A stretch of DNA of 35,476 nt from an uncultured Helicobacter sp. (GCF_947367035.1 NZ_CANBCA010000015.1:1-35476); one strand, 5' to 3'; positions 1-7,021 are shown, numbered from the stretch's first letter. Numbers and translations are program-made. The notes: generated by a model from the letters alone, not told the origin.

Positions 1-55
1 TAAAGTGTTGGATTTAATGAAGTTTTGTTTTGTGTTGAAAATTATAGTTTTCAAA
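1..55. repeat. Left terminal inverted repeat, 55 bp
   Basis: The first 55 bases are the exact reverse complement of the last 55 bases (35422-35476). Identity stops at base 56 (C here, T on the reverse strand of the other end). The outer part starts TAAAGTGTTGG; the inner part (35-54) is a 20-bp near-palindrome, arms TTGAAAA and TTTTCAA. Joined end to end the two copies would form a 110-bp perfect palindrome. This could be a telomere of a linear plasmid, an origin palindrome cut by assembly, or part of a longer inverted repeat. The identity is seen; the function is not known. Confidence 0.95.
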
Positions 56-412
56 CTTTTTATTGTATAAAACCATAGAATCTCAAGTCAAACCCAGCTT
101 GTTAAAACAACACTTAAGAATAAAAGAACTTTTAGCTAACCTTTTGTGGTTTAGCTATGTGATTATATCGGATTAATTTTGAAAAAGATTAGAGAGTTTA
201 GACAAAATTTTGAAAAAAATGCAAAAACTTAAAAATAATGCGATAATACAAAGCAGTATAATTACAACGATGATTTTACAGATAATCATTTTAACTCTTC
301 TATAAATTAAGGGCTTAAATTACAACTGCAGGGGTTCAAACCTGTGGCTAACACTCTCTCAAATGCAATTATCACAATTTATTTTTCCGCTAATTTTTAC
401 CACCAATGTTTT
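56..412. other. Non-coding DNA between left end and rep promoter
   Basis: I see no convincing gene here. The region is AT-rich. An inverted repeat with arms TAGCTAACC (133-141) and GGTTTAGCTA (148-157) could fold into a hairpin with one bulge. The string AATTTTGAAAAA occurs at 175-186 and 206-217, 31 bp apart, too weak to call iterons. A T-arm-like piece at 328-345 is not part of a complete tRNA. Its place beside a Rep_3 initiator gene makes it a reasonable home for the replication origin, but clear iterons are not visible. Confidence 0.5.
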
Positions 413-446
413 TTGATAATTTTGTATTGAAAACTATAATTTTCAA
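413..446 (+). promoter_or_regulatory. rep promoter overlapped by a 20-bp palindrome
   Basis: A good sigma-70-like promoter is visible: TTGATA at 413-418, a 16-bp spacer and TATAAT at 435-440. The palindrome TTGAAAACTATAATTTTCAA at 427-446 covers the whole -10 box, the usual layout of an autoregulatory operator. The same 20-mer lies in both terminal repeats (35-54 on the opposite strand, 35423-35442 on this strand). Rep is the likeliest ligand, by inference from Rep_3 initiators that repress their own genes. The promoter also argues that the open frame starting at 406 is not the true rep start. Confidence 0.65.
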
Positions 447-498
447 ACTTTTTTTTAAGACAATATTTCTGATATATTATAAGGTTAAAAGATTTAAT

Positions 499-1335
499 AT
501 GAACTTTCAAGCAGATTTAAATTTAACTTCTAAAACTAATTACAAATCAAAAGAAAAATCTAAAGATATTGTAAGATTCAGTTCTATCTTTAATCAAGTT
601 GCACTCAAAAACTTTACCAAAATTGATATGGATATATTATTTTTTATTGTGAAAAAAGTATATAACAAAAGTAAAAAGATTGTAAAGTTTGAAATTAATG
701 AGCTAATCAATTTAATTGATTCCAATGGAACGAGATTCAAAAACAAGAATCGTCTTTTAGCTAATATAGAATCTTTCTGTGAGAAACTGCAAACTTCGTT
801 TATCAAAAACTATGTGATTAATGGCAAAACCACTGATTTATATCGCATTACTTTATTCAATATCAGCTCGCACTATGAAAATGGAATCCTAAAATTTATC
901 AATGTAAAAATTACTCCCGAAGCAGTTAGATTCTTTAACAATATTCAAGAATACAATCTCGTAGCTTTTTCATTAGAGGAATTTTCTTTTATTAGCTCCA
1001 AACACTCCAAAAACCTTTATAGAATCGCCAAGCAAATTGAAAGAAGCAAGAGCAAGAGTTGGGTTGTTAATTCCTTTCTTTTAGAAAACATTATGGATAT
1101 TCAAGAAAGCCACAGGGCAGAAGAAAGGTTAAAGTCCTCAAGGATTAAACAATTCTACCTCTCCCCTGCTCTTAAAGAATTAAATGGGAAAAACTATTTA
1201 GGAAACCCCTATTTTGAAAACAAACTCATCTGTGAAACTATCAAAGAAAACAAAGTAACCACCAATAATAAAGTTACGCATAATATCGTAGCTTACAAGC
1301 TTTCTTTTGTGGAAGCAAATAATGTGGAATCTTAG
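499..1335 (+). CDS. Rep_3-family plasmid replication initiator
   Basis: This is the likely replication initiator, which would bind origin DNA and open it for the host replisome. The protein is 278 aa from ATG 499. The N-terminal part has the initiator pattern 'FTKIDMDILFFIVKKV' and the middle has 'SSKHSKNLYRIAKQIE', matching the conserved 'S.YSKNLYRLLKQ' helix of Rep_3 (RepB/RepE-like) proteins, which fold as two winged helices. The frame is open back to 406, but the extra 31 residues would read through the operator and promoter, so I prefer 499, preceded by AAGG at 481-484. It heads a rightward gene series. Confident of the family; iteron sites were not identified. Confidence 0.82.
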   Translation: MNFQADLNLTSKTNYKSKEKSKDIVRFSSIFNQVALKNFTKIDMDILFFIVKKVYNKSKKIVKFEINELINLIDSNGTRFKNKNRLLANIESFCEKLQTSFIKNYVINGKTTDLYRITLFNISSHYENGILKFINVKITPEAVRFFNNIQEYNLVAFSLEEFSFISSKHSKNLYRIAKQIERSKSKSWVVNSFLLENIMDIQESHRAEERLKSSRIKQFYLSPALKELNGKNYLGNPYFENKLICETIKENKVTTNNKVTHNIVAYKLSFVEANNVES

Positions 1336-1350
1336 ATGAAAGGAAGAACA

Positions 1351-1641
1351 ATGAAGCTATTAGACAAAGAAAGAAATCTTTTGTTAGAGGTAAGAGAAAT
1401 GCAAGATATGTTTTGTCTTGAAGATTCTCTGCAAAACACTTTTCATAAGAAAAAAGAACAACAAGAGAATCTCATTTCTTTTTGTGAGAAATCTCTACAT
1501 TCTTTGAATTATAAAACACAAGAAATCATCTTAGTAGCAGAATCCTCTCAAGAATTGTTTTTATTAAATGGACACAAAGAGGAAACATATCTATACAACC
1601 ATAAGAGTGGATTGCAATTGAAGCAACCTAATCTATTTTAA
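1351..1641 (+). CDS. Hypothetical protein downstream of rep
   Basis: A 96-aa protein of unknown function. ATG 1351 is preferred because AAGGAAG lies 4 bases before it; an in-frame ATG at 1336 directly after the rep stop lacks that spacing. The N-terminal half is charged and probably helical ('LLDKERNLLLEVREMQDMF'), the middle is rich in K, E and Q, and the C-terminal part looks like a small strand domain ending 'KQPNLF'. There is no signal peptide or membrane segment. It lies between rep and the R/E/Q-rich gene at 1653 and is probably cotranscribed with both. I do not recognise the family. Confidence 0.7.
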   Translation: MKLLDKERNLLLEVREMQDMFCLEDSLQNTFHKKKEQQENLISFCEKSLHSLNYKTQEIILVAESSQELFLLNGHKEETYLYNHKSGLQLKQPNLF

Positions 1642-1652
1642 AAAGGAGAAAA

Positions 1653-2633
1653 ATGAATCAAGAGCCAAGCTTTGAATTACTCTTAAGGATTAAAGAGTTA
1701 GAATCAGAAACAAAATATAAAATAGAACAAGATAAAAACAATAAGAATCTATTTTATTTCACAGAACCCTACTCTGCAAAACCATTTGCAGCATTAGACT
1801 ATAACAAGGAGATTGAAAATGCAAGAACCAATTTTAAGACAAGCACATTACGAGAATGTTCCACTATATTCCTTGAGCGAGTTAGAGGAATTATCAAGGA
1901 AAGAGAGAATAGAAGCAGAGCAGAGAGCAGAGAAAGCGAGGATTTACAGGCAGGAAGCAGAGCAGAGATTACAAGAAGAGGAAGAGAAATTAGCAGAAGC
2001 GAGGAGAGCGAGAATAGAAGCAGAGCAGAGACTAGCAGAAGAGGAAAAGAGATTGCAAGAAACGATGAAATTAGGAGAAGAGATAGGGAACTTTATCAAT
2101 TCTATGACAGCAAAATATGGCAACAAGAATTAACTCCCTTAGAGAGAATAAAAGCATTAGAATTAAACAAAAAATTTGAGGAGCAACACAAGCAATCTGA
2201 ACCTTACAGACAACAAGCACTCAAAGCTTATCAAAAAAGCGGAGCAACTCTTGCTCCAAACATAAAGAATCCACAAAATGAAATAACTTCAAATACACAA
2301 TCGCAATCTCAAGAAATTGCTCCTCCTAATTATGAGGAGATTTTGAATGCAGATAAAGGATTCAGAACAGAGAAAACGATTCAATACACAATAGAACAAA
2401 TTGCTAAAGAGTATCATTTGCCCATAGAGCAAGTTAAAAAAGAAGTAGATAGGATTCTACAAAGAGAAACAAAAGAGAATCCTAAAACTCAAGAACAAAT
2501 ACAATCTAAAACGCAAAATCAAGAAGCAAATAAAGTGCAAGACAAGGTTTTGCCACCTAAAAGAGAATCAAAAACATTAGAAAAACCTAAGCCTATACAA
2601 GACAAAGAACAATCTTTAGGTAGAGGACGATAA
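1653..2633 (+). CDS. R/E/Q-rich protein with 'ILNAD..RTE' module
   Basis: A 326-aa protein with a good ribosome site (AAGGAG at 1643-1648). Residues 1-60 look globular. Residues 80-147 are a low-complexity R/S/E stretch encoded by purine-rich DNA that also encodes a coiled coil in another frame (1819-2133). Residues 227-270 form a module ('YEEILNADKGFRTEKTI') that matches about 25 of 44 residues of a module at the N-terminus of the 409-aa protein at 33541-34770. The tail is Q/K-rich and ends 'SLGRGR', much like two other plasmid proteins. The function is unknown; a transfer role or secretion through the T4SS is a guess. The middle may be only partly used, or joined by a frameshift. Confidence 0.65.
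   Translation: MNQEPSFELLLRIKELESETKYKIEQDKNNKNLFYFTEPYSAKPFAALDYNKEIENARTNFKTSTLRECSTIFLERVRGIIKERENRSRAESRESEDLQAGSRAEITRRGREISRSEESENRSRAETSRRGKEIARNDEIRRRDRELYQFYDSKIWQQELTPLERIKALELNKKFEEQHKQSEPYRQQALKAYQKSGATLAPNIKNPQNEITSNTQSQSQEIAPPNYEEILNADKGFRTEKTIQYTIEQIAKEYHLPIEQVKKEVDRILQRETKENPKTQEQIQSKTQNQEANKVQDKVLPPKRESKTLEKPKPIQDKEQSLGRGR
1819..2133 (+). CDS. Embedded out-of-frame coiled-coil protein
   Basis: This 104-aa frame lies wholly inside the 326-aa frame but shifted by one base. ATG 1819 has a strong Shine-Dalgarno sequence, AAGGAG, at 1805-1810. It begins 'MQEPILRQAHYENVPLYSL', runs into a regular heptad-like helix ('AEQRLQEEEEKLAEARRAR') and ends with a compact 'EIGNFINSMTAKYGNKN' segment. 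This reads like a real protein, while the overlapping frame here is R/S/E low complexity. Alternatives are a programmed or sequencing frameshift joining the frames, or a chance open frame in stop-poor GA-rich DNA (a reverse frame is open here too). The ribosome site favours real translation. Confidence 0.5.
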   Translation: MQEPILRQAHYENVPLYSLSELEELSRKERIEAEQRAEKARIYRQEAEQRLQEEEEKLAEARRARIEAEQRLAEEEKRLQETMKLGEEIGNFINSMTAKYGNKN

Positions 2634-3101
2634 ATGAAGCCTATCCTTGATGTGTGCTGTGGTGGCAGAATGTTTTATGCGGATAAAGAGAATCCTAATG
2701 TGCTGTTTTGCGACAAAAGATTCTTTGAAACCACCTTTAAAAAAGTGGGTAAAGACGAAAAGTTTAGCGTTAAACCCGATAGGATTGTAGATTTTAGAGA
2801 TTTACCCTTTGAAAATGAAAGTTTTTATTTAGTGATTTTTGACCCTCCGCATATTCTAAGAGGAAGCCAAAAATCCTTTATGGTGCAAAAATATGGGAAG
2901 CTTGATAAATCCTATCGCAAGGATTTAGCTAAGGGATTTTGTGAATGTATGCGAGTGCTTAAGAGCAATGGAACTTTGATTTTTAAGTGGAGTGAAGCAC
3001 AAATTGCACTAAGTGAGATTCTAAAGTGCTTCAATCAAGAACCCTTGCTTATGCAAAAGACTTCCAAAACCTCACACTTTTGCGTGTTTTATAAGGAGTA
3101 A
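2634..3101 (+). CDS. SAM-dependent methyltransferase-like protein (DPPH motif)
   Basis: A 155-aa protein with a class I SAM-methyltransferase layout: 'ILDVCCGGRMFY' as the SAM-binding motif near residues 4-15, an acidic strand 'RIVDFRDLPFENESF' in the middle, and 'LVIFDPPHI' as the catalytic DPPY-type motif with H in place of Y, followed by 'MRVLKSNGTLIFKW'. DPPH/DPPY motifs are typical of amino methyltransferases acting on nucleic acids. It is short and has no obvious target-recognition domain or restriction partner. Its ATG follows the previous stop directly, so translation is probably coupled. It may modify plasmid DNA against restriction; this is inferred. Confidence 0.72.
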   Translation: MKPILDVCCGGRMFYADKENPNVLFCDKRFFETTFKKVGKDEKFSVKPDRIVDFRDLPFENESFYLVIFDPPHILRGSQKSFMVQKYGKLDKSYRKDLAKGFCECMRVLKSNGTLIFKWSEAQIALSEILKCFNQEPLLMQKTSKTSHFCVFYKE

Positions 3102-3104
3102 ATA

Positions 3105-3410
3105 ATGAAATTCTATCAAAACAATAAATTGGTTGCCACATTAGAGAAAACAGGTGCTTGTCTAGGCGAAAATCCAAAAACCAATAAAATAGAAACGCTA
3201 AGCATTTGGGAGCTAAAAGATGATAGAGAAAATCAAATTCACGACCTTGTTCTAGATTTTAAAACTAAGATTTTCACTGCAGAAATGCTTAGGGGTATAT
3301 GTAAAGAATTCAGAAGTGAATTAGATTTAAGTGATGGGAAAGTAGAAATTGTCGCAGACAATCAAGAGGAATTAGAAAAACAAAGAATTGTTTTGGATAT
3401 AAAGGGGTAG
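3105..3410 (+). CDS. Hypothetical protein
   Basis: A 101-aa soluble protein of unknown function with a clear ribosome site (AAGGAG before ATG 3105). It starts with strand-like sequence ('MKFYQNNKLVATLEKTGAC') and continues with alternating acidic helices and strands. There is no signal peptide, membrane segment or familiar motif. It sits 3 bases after the methyltransferase-like gene and 4 bases before the YopX-family gene, so it belongs to the same rightward transcription unit. Confidence 0.65.
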   Translation: MKFYQNNKLVATLEKTGACLGENPKTNKIETLSIWELKDDRENQIHDLVLDFKTKIFTAEMLRGICKEFRSELDLSDGKVEIVADNQEELEKQRIVLDIKG

Positions 3411-3414
3411 AAAA

Positions 3415-3822
3415 ATGATACCGACAAAATTAGATTTTAGAGTATGGAGCTACTATGATAAAAAATATTTACCTCCAGAGTTTAAAGGAAGTGAGATTTA
3501 TATAAATGCTTTTGGACATATCGGCTATACCAACCCAAAAAATGATAATCCTTGCTTGCCACAAGATGAATTAGAAATTGAATTATTCACAGGCTTTAAA
3601 GATAAGAATCTTGCAAAGATTTATGAGGGAGATATAGTAAGATTTGGTAAAGATGAGGAAATATATCGTTTTGTTATATCTTTTAAAAATGGTTGTTTTA
3701 ATGCCATAGATGAGAAAGAATGCAACATAATACCGATAACGCTATTTAGACATTCAGAACATTATACAATTCTAGGTAATATCCACGAAAACCCAGAGTT
3801 ACTAGAATCTTTAGAGAATTAA
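3415..3822 (+). CDS. YopX-family protein
   Basis: A 135-aa protein with the hallmark YopX pattern (the family of Bacillus phage SPbeta YopX): an N-terminal 'DFRVWSYYDKKYL', a central 'LFTGFKDKNLAKIYEGDIVRF' and a C-terminal 'ILGNIHENPELLE'. These proteins are common in phages and plasmids, and their biochemical role is not settled. The ribosome site is AAGGGG before ATG 3415. A more diverged relative seems to lie at 27061-27429 on the other strand. The family assignment is secure; the role is unknown. Confidence 0.8.
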   Translation: MIPTKLDFRVWSYYDKKYLPPEFKGSEIYINAFGHIGYTNPKNDNPCLPQDELEIELFTGFKDKNLAKIYEGDIVRFGKDEEIYRFVISFKNGCFNAIDEKECNIIPITLFRHSEHYTILGNIHENPELLESLEN

Positions 3823-3824
3823 CA

Positions 3825-5276
3825 ATGCAAAAGATTCAGAATCTCATTCAGTCTTACAAACCCTTAGATTTTAGCTCCATTGATGAAAATCTCTTAGGAG
3901 AGTTCCCTATTCTAAGAGAATGGCAAAAAGATGAGCTTTTTATGTCTTTTGTAGAAAGCACAAAAGGAAATTATTCTATTTTTAGATATTCTTGCACTTT
4001 AAATCTTGAATTGCATCTAATTCCCAATTCTCTCTTTGATTATTTAGAAAAAATCTTAGAGGCAAATAAAAACTTAAGGTTTAGTTTTGGGATTAATGAA
4101 ATACAAGAACGCAAAATCCTTTTTTATTCTCTCCGCTATGATATACAAACAAAAGATATTTTGCTTAGTGAAAACCAAGTTTTCCTAAAAAAAGAAAAAT
4201 CTACTTTTGTAGAATCTAAAATAGAGGAGAGAAAATTTATTATCCTCAAAGAAAACAACGAATGTGTTTTTAAAATCTACAAAAAGTGGAAAAGAGAAAA
4301 TGGGGAATCCATAAAACAATTTAACACAAAAATTTTTAAAACAAAAGAATGCGATTATCTCTTTGGTGATGAAATTTTAAGAAATTGCTTTTTACAAAGA
4401 ATCCATACTCCTATTCTTAAAGATTTGAATTTATTGCCCACTTTTCTTTTATCTTATCTCAAAGTAGATTTTAATCTATTAAAAGAATCTCATACTATCC
4501 AAGACTTTGTAGAATCAGCCTTAAATCTTAAAATCCCTTTTAATCTTAACAAGCTAGATTTATTCACTGCTCTATCCTTTGGAATCTTTTTACAATTCAT
4601 AGAGGAAAAAGAACAAAACAAATTCTATCAATTTGTATTAAGCAAAGATTGCCCTAAAATAAAATCTGATGAAGCTTTTTTTGAACGAACTTGTGATATT
4701 TTTTACAAAAGAAAGAAATTTAAAGTCTTAAACCTCTATTATTATTACTTACTTAAAACAATCCAATTAAGAGGTGAGGAATACAAATACTACAATAATG
4801 AATTTATATTGAAAGATTATACAAAGTTAATCTATGAGACGAAGTCAAAGATTAATCTTAAAATCCAATCTCCCCAAAGAATTAGTCAAGAACACGATTT
4901 ACTAATCAAAAAACTCAATGAAAGTAAGATTACAAAAAGTAAAAAATTAAAAATTCATCAATCTTTTATCCATTTGAAGCTACCTAAAAACTTTAAACTG
5001 CTTAAAACAGAAAGAGAGCTTTTTTTACAAGGAGAGAAGCAAAATAATTGTGTTTATACACGAAAAGATAAAGTCAATAGAGGCACAAGTGCAATCTATC
5101 ATTTAGACTATCAAGGAGATTACACCTTAGAGATTTCAAAAAAGAAAGAGAAATTTATCCTCTATGAGATGAAAGGAAAGCATAATGTAGAACCAACAGA
5201 GGAGATTTATTCTTATGTGCAAAAGGAGTTAGAAAGAATCAATGCGAATCTTAAATTAAAGGAGTATCAAAAATGA
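3825..5276 (+). CDS. PcfJ-like protein
   Basis: A 483-aa protein. The last 90 or so residues carry the PcfJ-like pattern: 'LFLQGEKQNNCVYTR' (compare 'G..L.HCVG.Y' in the family), then 'GTSAIYHL', 'DYTLEISKKK' and 'MKGKHNVEPTEEI'. PcfJ-domain proteins take their name from the enterococcal conjugative plasmid pCF10 and are found on many phages and plasmids; the activity is not well defined. Residues 1-390 are hydrophobic-helical and rich in Y, F and K with no motif I know. The gene starts 2 bases after the YopX gene and overlaps the next start by 4 bases (ATGA), a sign of translational coupling. Confidence 0.7.
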   Translation: MQKIQNLIQSYKPLDFSSIDENLLGEFPILREWQKDELFMSFVESTKGNYSIFRYSCTLNLELHLIPNSLFDYLEKILEANKNLRFSFGINEIQERKILFYSLRYDIQTKDILLSENQVFLKKEKSTFVESKIEERKFIILKENNECVFKIYKKWKRENGESIKQFNTKIFKTKECDYLFGDEILRNCFLQRIHTPILKDLNLLPTFLLSYLKVDFNLLKESHTIQDFVESALNLKIPFNLNKLDLFTALSFGIFLQFIEEKEQNKFYQFVLSKDCPKIKSDEAFFERTCDIFYKRKKFKVLNLYYYYLLKTIQLRGEEYKYYNNEFILKDYTKLIYETKSKINLKIQSPQRISQEHDLLIKKLNESKITKSKKLKIHQSFIHLKLPKNFKLLKTERELFLQGEKQNNCVYTRKDKVNRGTSAIYHLDYQGDYTLEISKKKEKFILYEMKGKHNVEPTEEIYSYVQKELERINANLKLKEYQK

Positions 5277-5530
5277 AAATAGAATCTTTTAAGAAAAGGC
5301 TTACAGAGCTAAATCTCACAAAAAAAGAATTTGCCACCATTATCGGAATGCCTTATCAAACAGTAGCGAATTGGAATCAAAAGAATCAAACTTCTGCTTG
5401 GGTAGATTCGTGGTTAGAGAATTATGCAAAAGCAAAAAAGTATGACTTCTTAATAAGTTTGATAGCTGAACACATAGGCGTTAAGGAACTAATGGTTTTA
5501 AAGGATAAGGATAAAGGGAGTAAAAAATGA
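5273..5530 (+). CDS. Small helix-turn-helix protein, single domain
   Basis: An 85-aa protein with one helix-turn-helix domain: 'FKKRLTELNLTKKEFATII', a turn, then 'YQTVANWNQK', then 'WVDSWLENYAKAKKYDFL'. The same domain, marked by 'LxLTxKxF', a W after the recognition helix and 'W.xxWLxxY', is found twice in the protein at 28988-29410 and once in the one at 34982-35365. The ribosome site is AAGGAG. It overlaps both neighbours by 4 bases. It is probably a DNA-binding regulator; the target is unknown. Confidence 0.7.
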   Translation: MKIESFKKRLTELNLTKKEFATIIGMPYQTVANWNQKNQTSAWVDSWLENYAKAKKYDFLISLIAEHIGVKELMVLKDKDKGSKK

Positions 5531-5691
5531 AACAAATAGCAGAAGCCTTAAGGCAGACATCTGAAGCGTTAGAAAATGTGATTCTAGGCTATGGAATTGG
5601 AATTTTGATTCCCTTAAGCTATTGTTGTATTGTAGTTTTTTATACTCTAAAACAAAAAATAACTTTAAGGGATAAAGGGGGTAAAAAATGA
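5527..5691 (+). CDS. Small membrane protein, 54 aa
   Basis: ATG 5527 overlaps the TGA of the HTH gene in an ATGA arrangement and is preceded by GGGAGT. The product is 54 aa: an amphipathic start ('MKQIAEALRQTSEALENV'), one membrane segment of about 24 residues ('GIGILIPLSYCCIVVFYTL') and a basic tail ('RDKGGKK'). Single-span peptides like this can be toxins, entry-exclusion factors or transfer accessories; nothing in the sequence decides. It is the last rightward gene and stops 7 bases from the stop of the converging RHH gene. Confidence 0.6.
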   Translation: MKQIAEALRQTSEALENVILGYGIGILIPLSYCCIVVFYTLKQKITLRDKGGKK

Positions 5692-5698
5692 CATCCCC

Positions 5699-5929
5699 CT
5701 ATTCCTCAAAAACTTTTGAAGCAATATATTGACTAACGCTTAATCGCTTTTTTTCCGCTTTTTCTTTGATGATTTGATAATCACTTTCAGAGAAATAAAG
5801 GCTTACAATCTTTGTTTTCTTTTTCTCCTGATTAATTGGCTTTCGTCCTCTATTTGCCGATTTTTTGCTAATGAAATTTTCCACTTCGCTTTCTTTGATT
5901 TCTTTGTTTTTGGATTCAAATTTATTCAT
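5699..5929 (-). CDS. Ribbon-helix-helix protein, ParA partner
   Basis: A 76-aa basic protein. After a flexible N-terminus it has 'KKKTKIVSLYFSESDYQII' and 'AEKKRLSVSQYIASKVFEE', the strand-helix-helix pattern of CopG/ParG-type ribbon-helix-helix proteins. Its start overlaps the end of parA by 8 bases, so the two are one operon. By analogy with ParF/ParG-type systems it is likely the centromere-binding partner and repressor of the par operon; the palindromes upstream of parA (6626-6669) are the natural binding site. The fold is well supported, the pairing inferred from position. Confidence 0.8.
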   Translation of the reverse strand: MNKFESKNKEIKESEVENFISKKSANRGRKPINQEKKKTKIVSLYFSESDYQIIKEKAEKKRLSVSQYIASKVFEE

Positions 5930-6590
5930 TGCTCACCTCGCTTATCTCCATTAATTCTTGAAAAACTTTTAGAAAATCCTCTCTTGCTCTTTTGGAATTT
6001 TTGATTCCCTCTTCCACAATGCCTTTACCCTGCAAGATTGCTTCTTTTAAGGCTTCTCGCTCAAAGAGGATATTTTTTAATAAGAAAAAATCATTTTGGG
6101 TGTTTTTATTCTTGATAAAGTCTTGAAATTCCCCTATTTTATAATGCAAAAATGGATTCGTTGTAGCTTTTGTAATAGCAACTACGCCCTTTAAATTCCC
6201 ATTTATCTTTTTGGCTTCTTTGAGGTATTCTAACATTTTATCTAAAACCACCACATCTAAACCATTAGGGATAGTCGGAATAATGCAAATATCACTATAA
6301 ATCATCGCACTACGCATTTCGGCAGAATCCCTACCCCCTGTATCTATTACAATATTTTGATAGCTTTTTCTTGCTTGTTTGATGAGCTCTTGTAATTCTT
6401 TGCTATGACTGCTTTTAAAATCAAAAGGCATATTTTTTTTCTCTCTGAAAGAAAGGAATGCACTAACGCTCTTTTGTGGGTCTAGGTCTATTACAAGGCA
6501 TTTGCCCTGCTCGTTTAACTTGGTTGCAAGATTAATGGCAAAAGTTGTTTTGCCGCTACCGCCTTTTTCGTTACAAATGGAAAAAACCAT
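5922..6590 (-). CDS. parA: ParA-family partition ATPase
   Basis: A 222-aa ParA/MinD-type ATPase. The deviant Walker A motif is at residues 9-16 ('KGGSGKTT'), switch I is around 'DLDPQKSVSAFLSFR', and Walker B is around 'NIVIDTGGRDSAEM'. It lacks an N-terminal DNA-binding domain, so it belongs to the short (type Ib) class that usually works with a small RHH partner. It would move plasmid copies apart before cell division. The ribosome site is AAGGAG, 5 bases before ATG. A palindrome-rich promoter region lies directly upstream. Confidence 0.9.
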   Translation of the reverse strand: MVFSICNEKGGSGKTTFAINLATKLNEQGKCLVIDLDPQKSVSAFLSFREKKNMPFDFKSSHSKELQELIKQARKSYQNIVIDTGGRDSAEMRSAMIYSDICIIPTIPNGLDVVVLDKMLEYLKEAKKINGNLKGVVAITKATTNPFLHYKIGEFQDFIKNKNTQNDFFLLKNILFEREALKEAILQGKGIVEEGIKNSKRAREDFLKVFQELMEISEVSNE

Positions 6591-6625
6591 TTTTACTCCT
6601 TTAATTTGAAATTATATAAATAAAT

Positions 6626-6669
6626 ATTTTATAATGTTTTAAAACATTATAAAATGTTATTAACATTTT
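6626..6669 (-). promoter_or_regulatory. parA operator: overlapping palindromes
   Basis: Bases 6626-6655 form a perfect 30-bp palindrome centred on TTTTAAAA. A second palindrome, arms AAAATGTTA and TAACATTTT around one T, spans 6651-6669. The 16-mer AACATTATAAAATGTT (6643-6658) is found unchanged upstream of ssb (8870-8885), and a shorter form lies upstream of the Toprim gene. A leftward -10-like TATATAA lies between this block and parA. It is a likely operator, with the RHH protein the leading candidate ligand, and possibly the centromere. Confidence 0.65.
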
Positions 6670-7021
6670 AAAATATTTTATTAATCTCTATTTCTTTCAA
6701 AATTATTTTCTCTAGCCTTTGCTTCATTTCTGTAACGCTATCATCATCAAAAGGCGTTTCAAGAAATTTGATTAGCCGATATTCCTCATTAAGCTTTATT
6801 AAAACTCCAAGCTCCCTGTCTTCAAATCTTACCATATCAATAAAATCTAGCTTGAAAGCCTCTTGAAAATAATGCAAAATCTTTTCTTTTTCACATTCTT
6901 TAATGATGATAGAATGATTTTGTAAATTATGTCCGATGATTGTTGAAAAGTAGCGATTTTGAGATTCAGAAAAGTTTGAATTTGTTTGTAATATCGCCTG
7001 TATATTATAGCCCTCTTTCAT
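6668..7021 (-). CDS. Hypothetical protein
   Basis: A 117-aa soluble protein of unknown function, last of three genes read leftward from 7631. It has a hydrophilic start, then mixed strands and helices ('RYFSTIIGHNLQNHSIIIK', 'FKLDFIDMVRFEDRELGVL') and an acidic middle. There is no signal peptide or membrane segment. Its ATG overlaps the stop of the preceding gene by 4 bases, so translation is coupled. Its 3' end touches the palindromes of the parA promoter. Confidence 0.65.
   Translation of the reverse strand: MKEGYNIQAILQTNSNFSESQNRYFSTIIGHNLQNHSIIIKECEKEKILHYFQEAFKLDFIDMVRFEDRELGVLIKLNEEYRLIKFLETPFDDDSVTEMKQRLEKIILKEIEINKIF

Noticed and set aside
328-345. tRNA T-arm-like sequence (GGTTCAAA flanked by CAGG/CCTG)
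   Set aside because: No acceptor, D or anticodon arms are found nearby and the loop has 8 bases, so it is not a tRNA; an integration remnant cannot be shown.
406-498. N-terminal extension of the rep frame starting at 406
   Set aside because: The 31 extra residues would be encoded by the promoter and palindrome, are F/I/K-rich and do not resemble Rep_3 proteins; ATG 499 fits better.
1944-2126. Reverse-strand 60-aa open frame opposite the R/E-rich region
   Set aside because: It is S/L/A low complexity, arising because purine-rich DNA lacks stops on both strands; it has no ribosome site.
5774-6004. 76-aa rightward frame across the RHH/parA junction
   Set aside because: It is a mirror of the two recognisable leftward genes; the F/L-rich product has no support.
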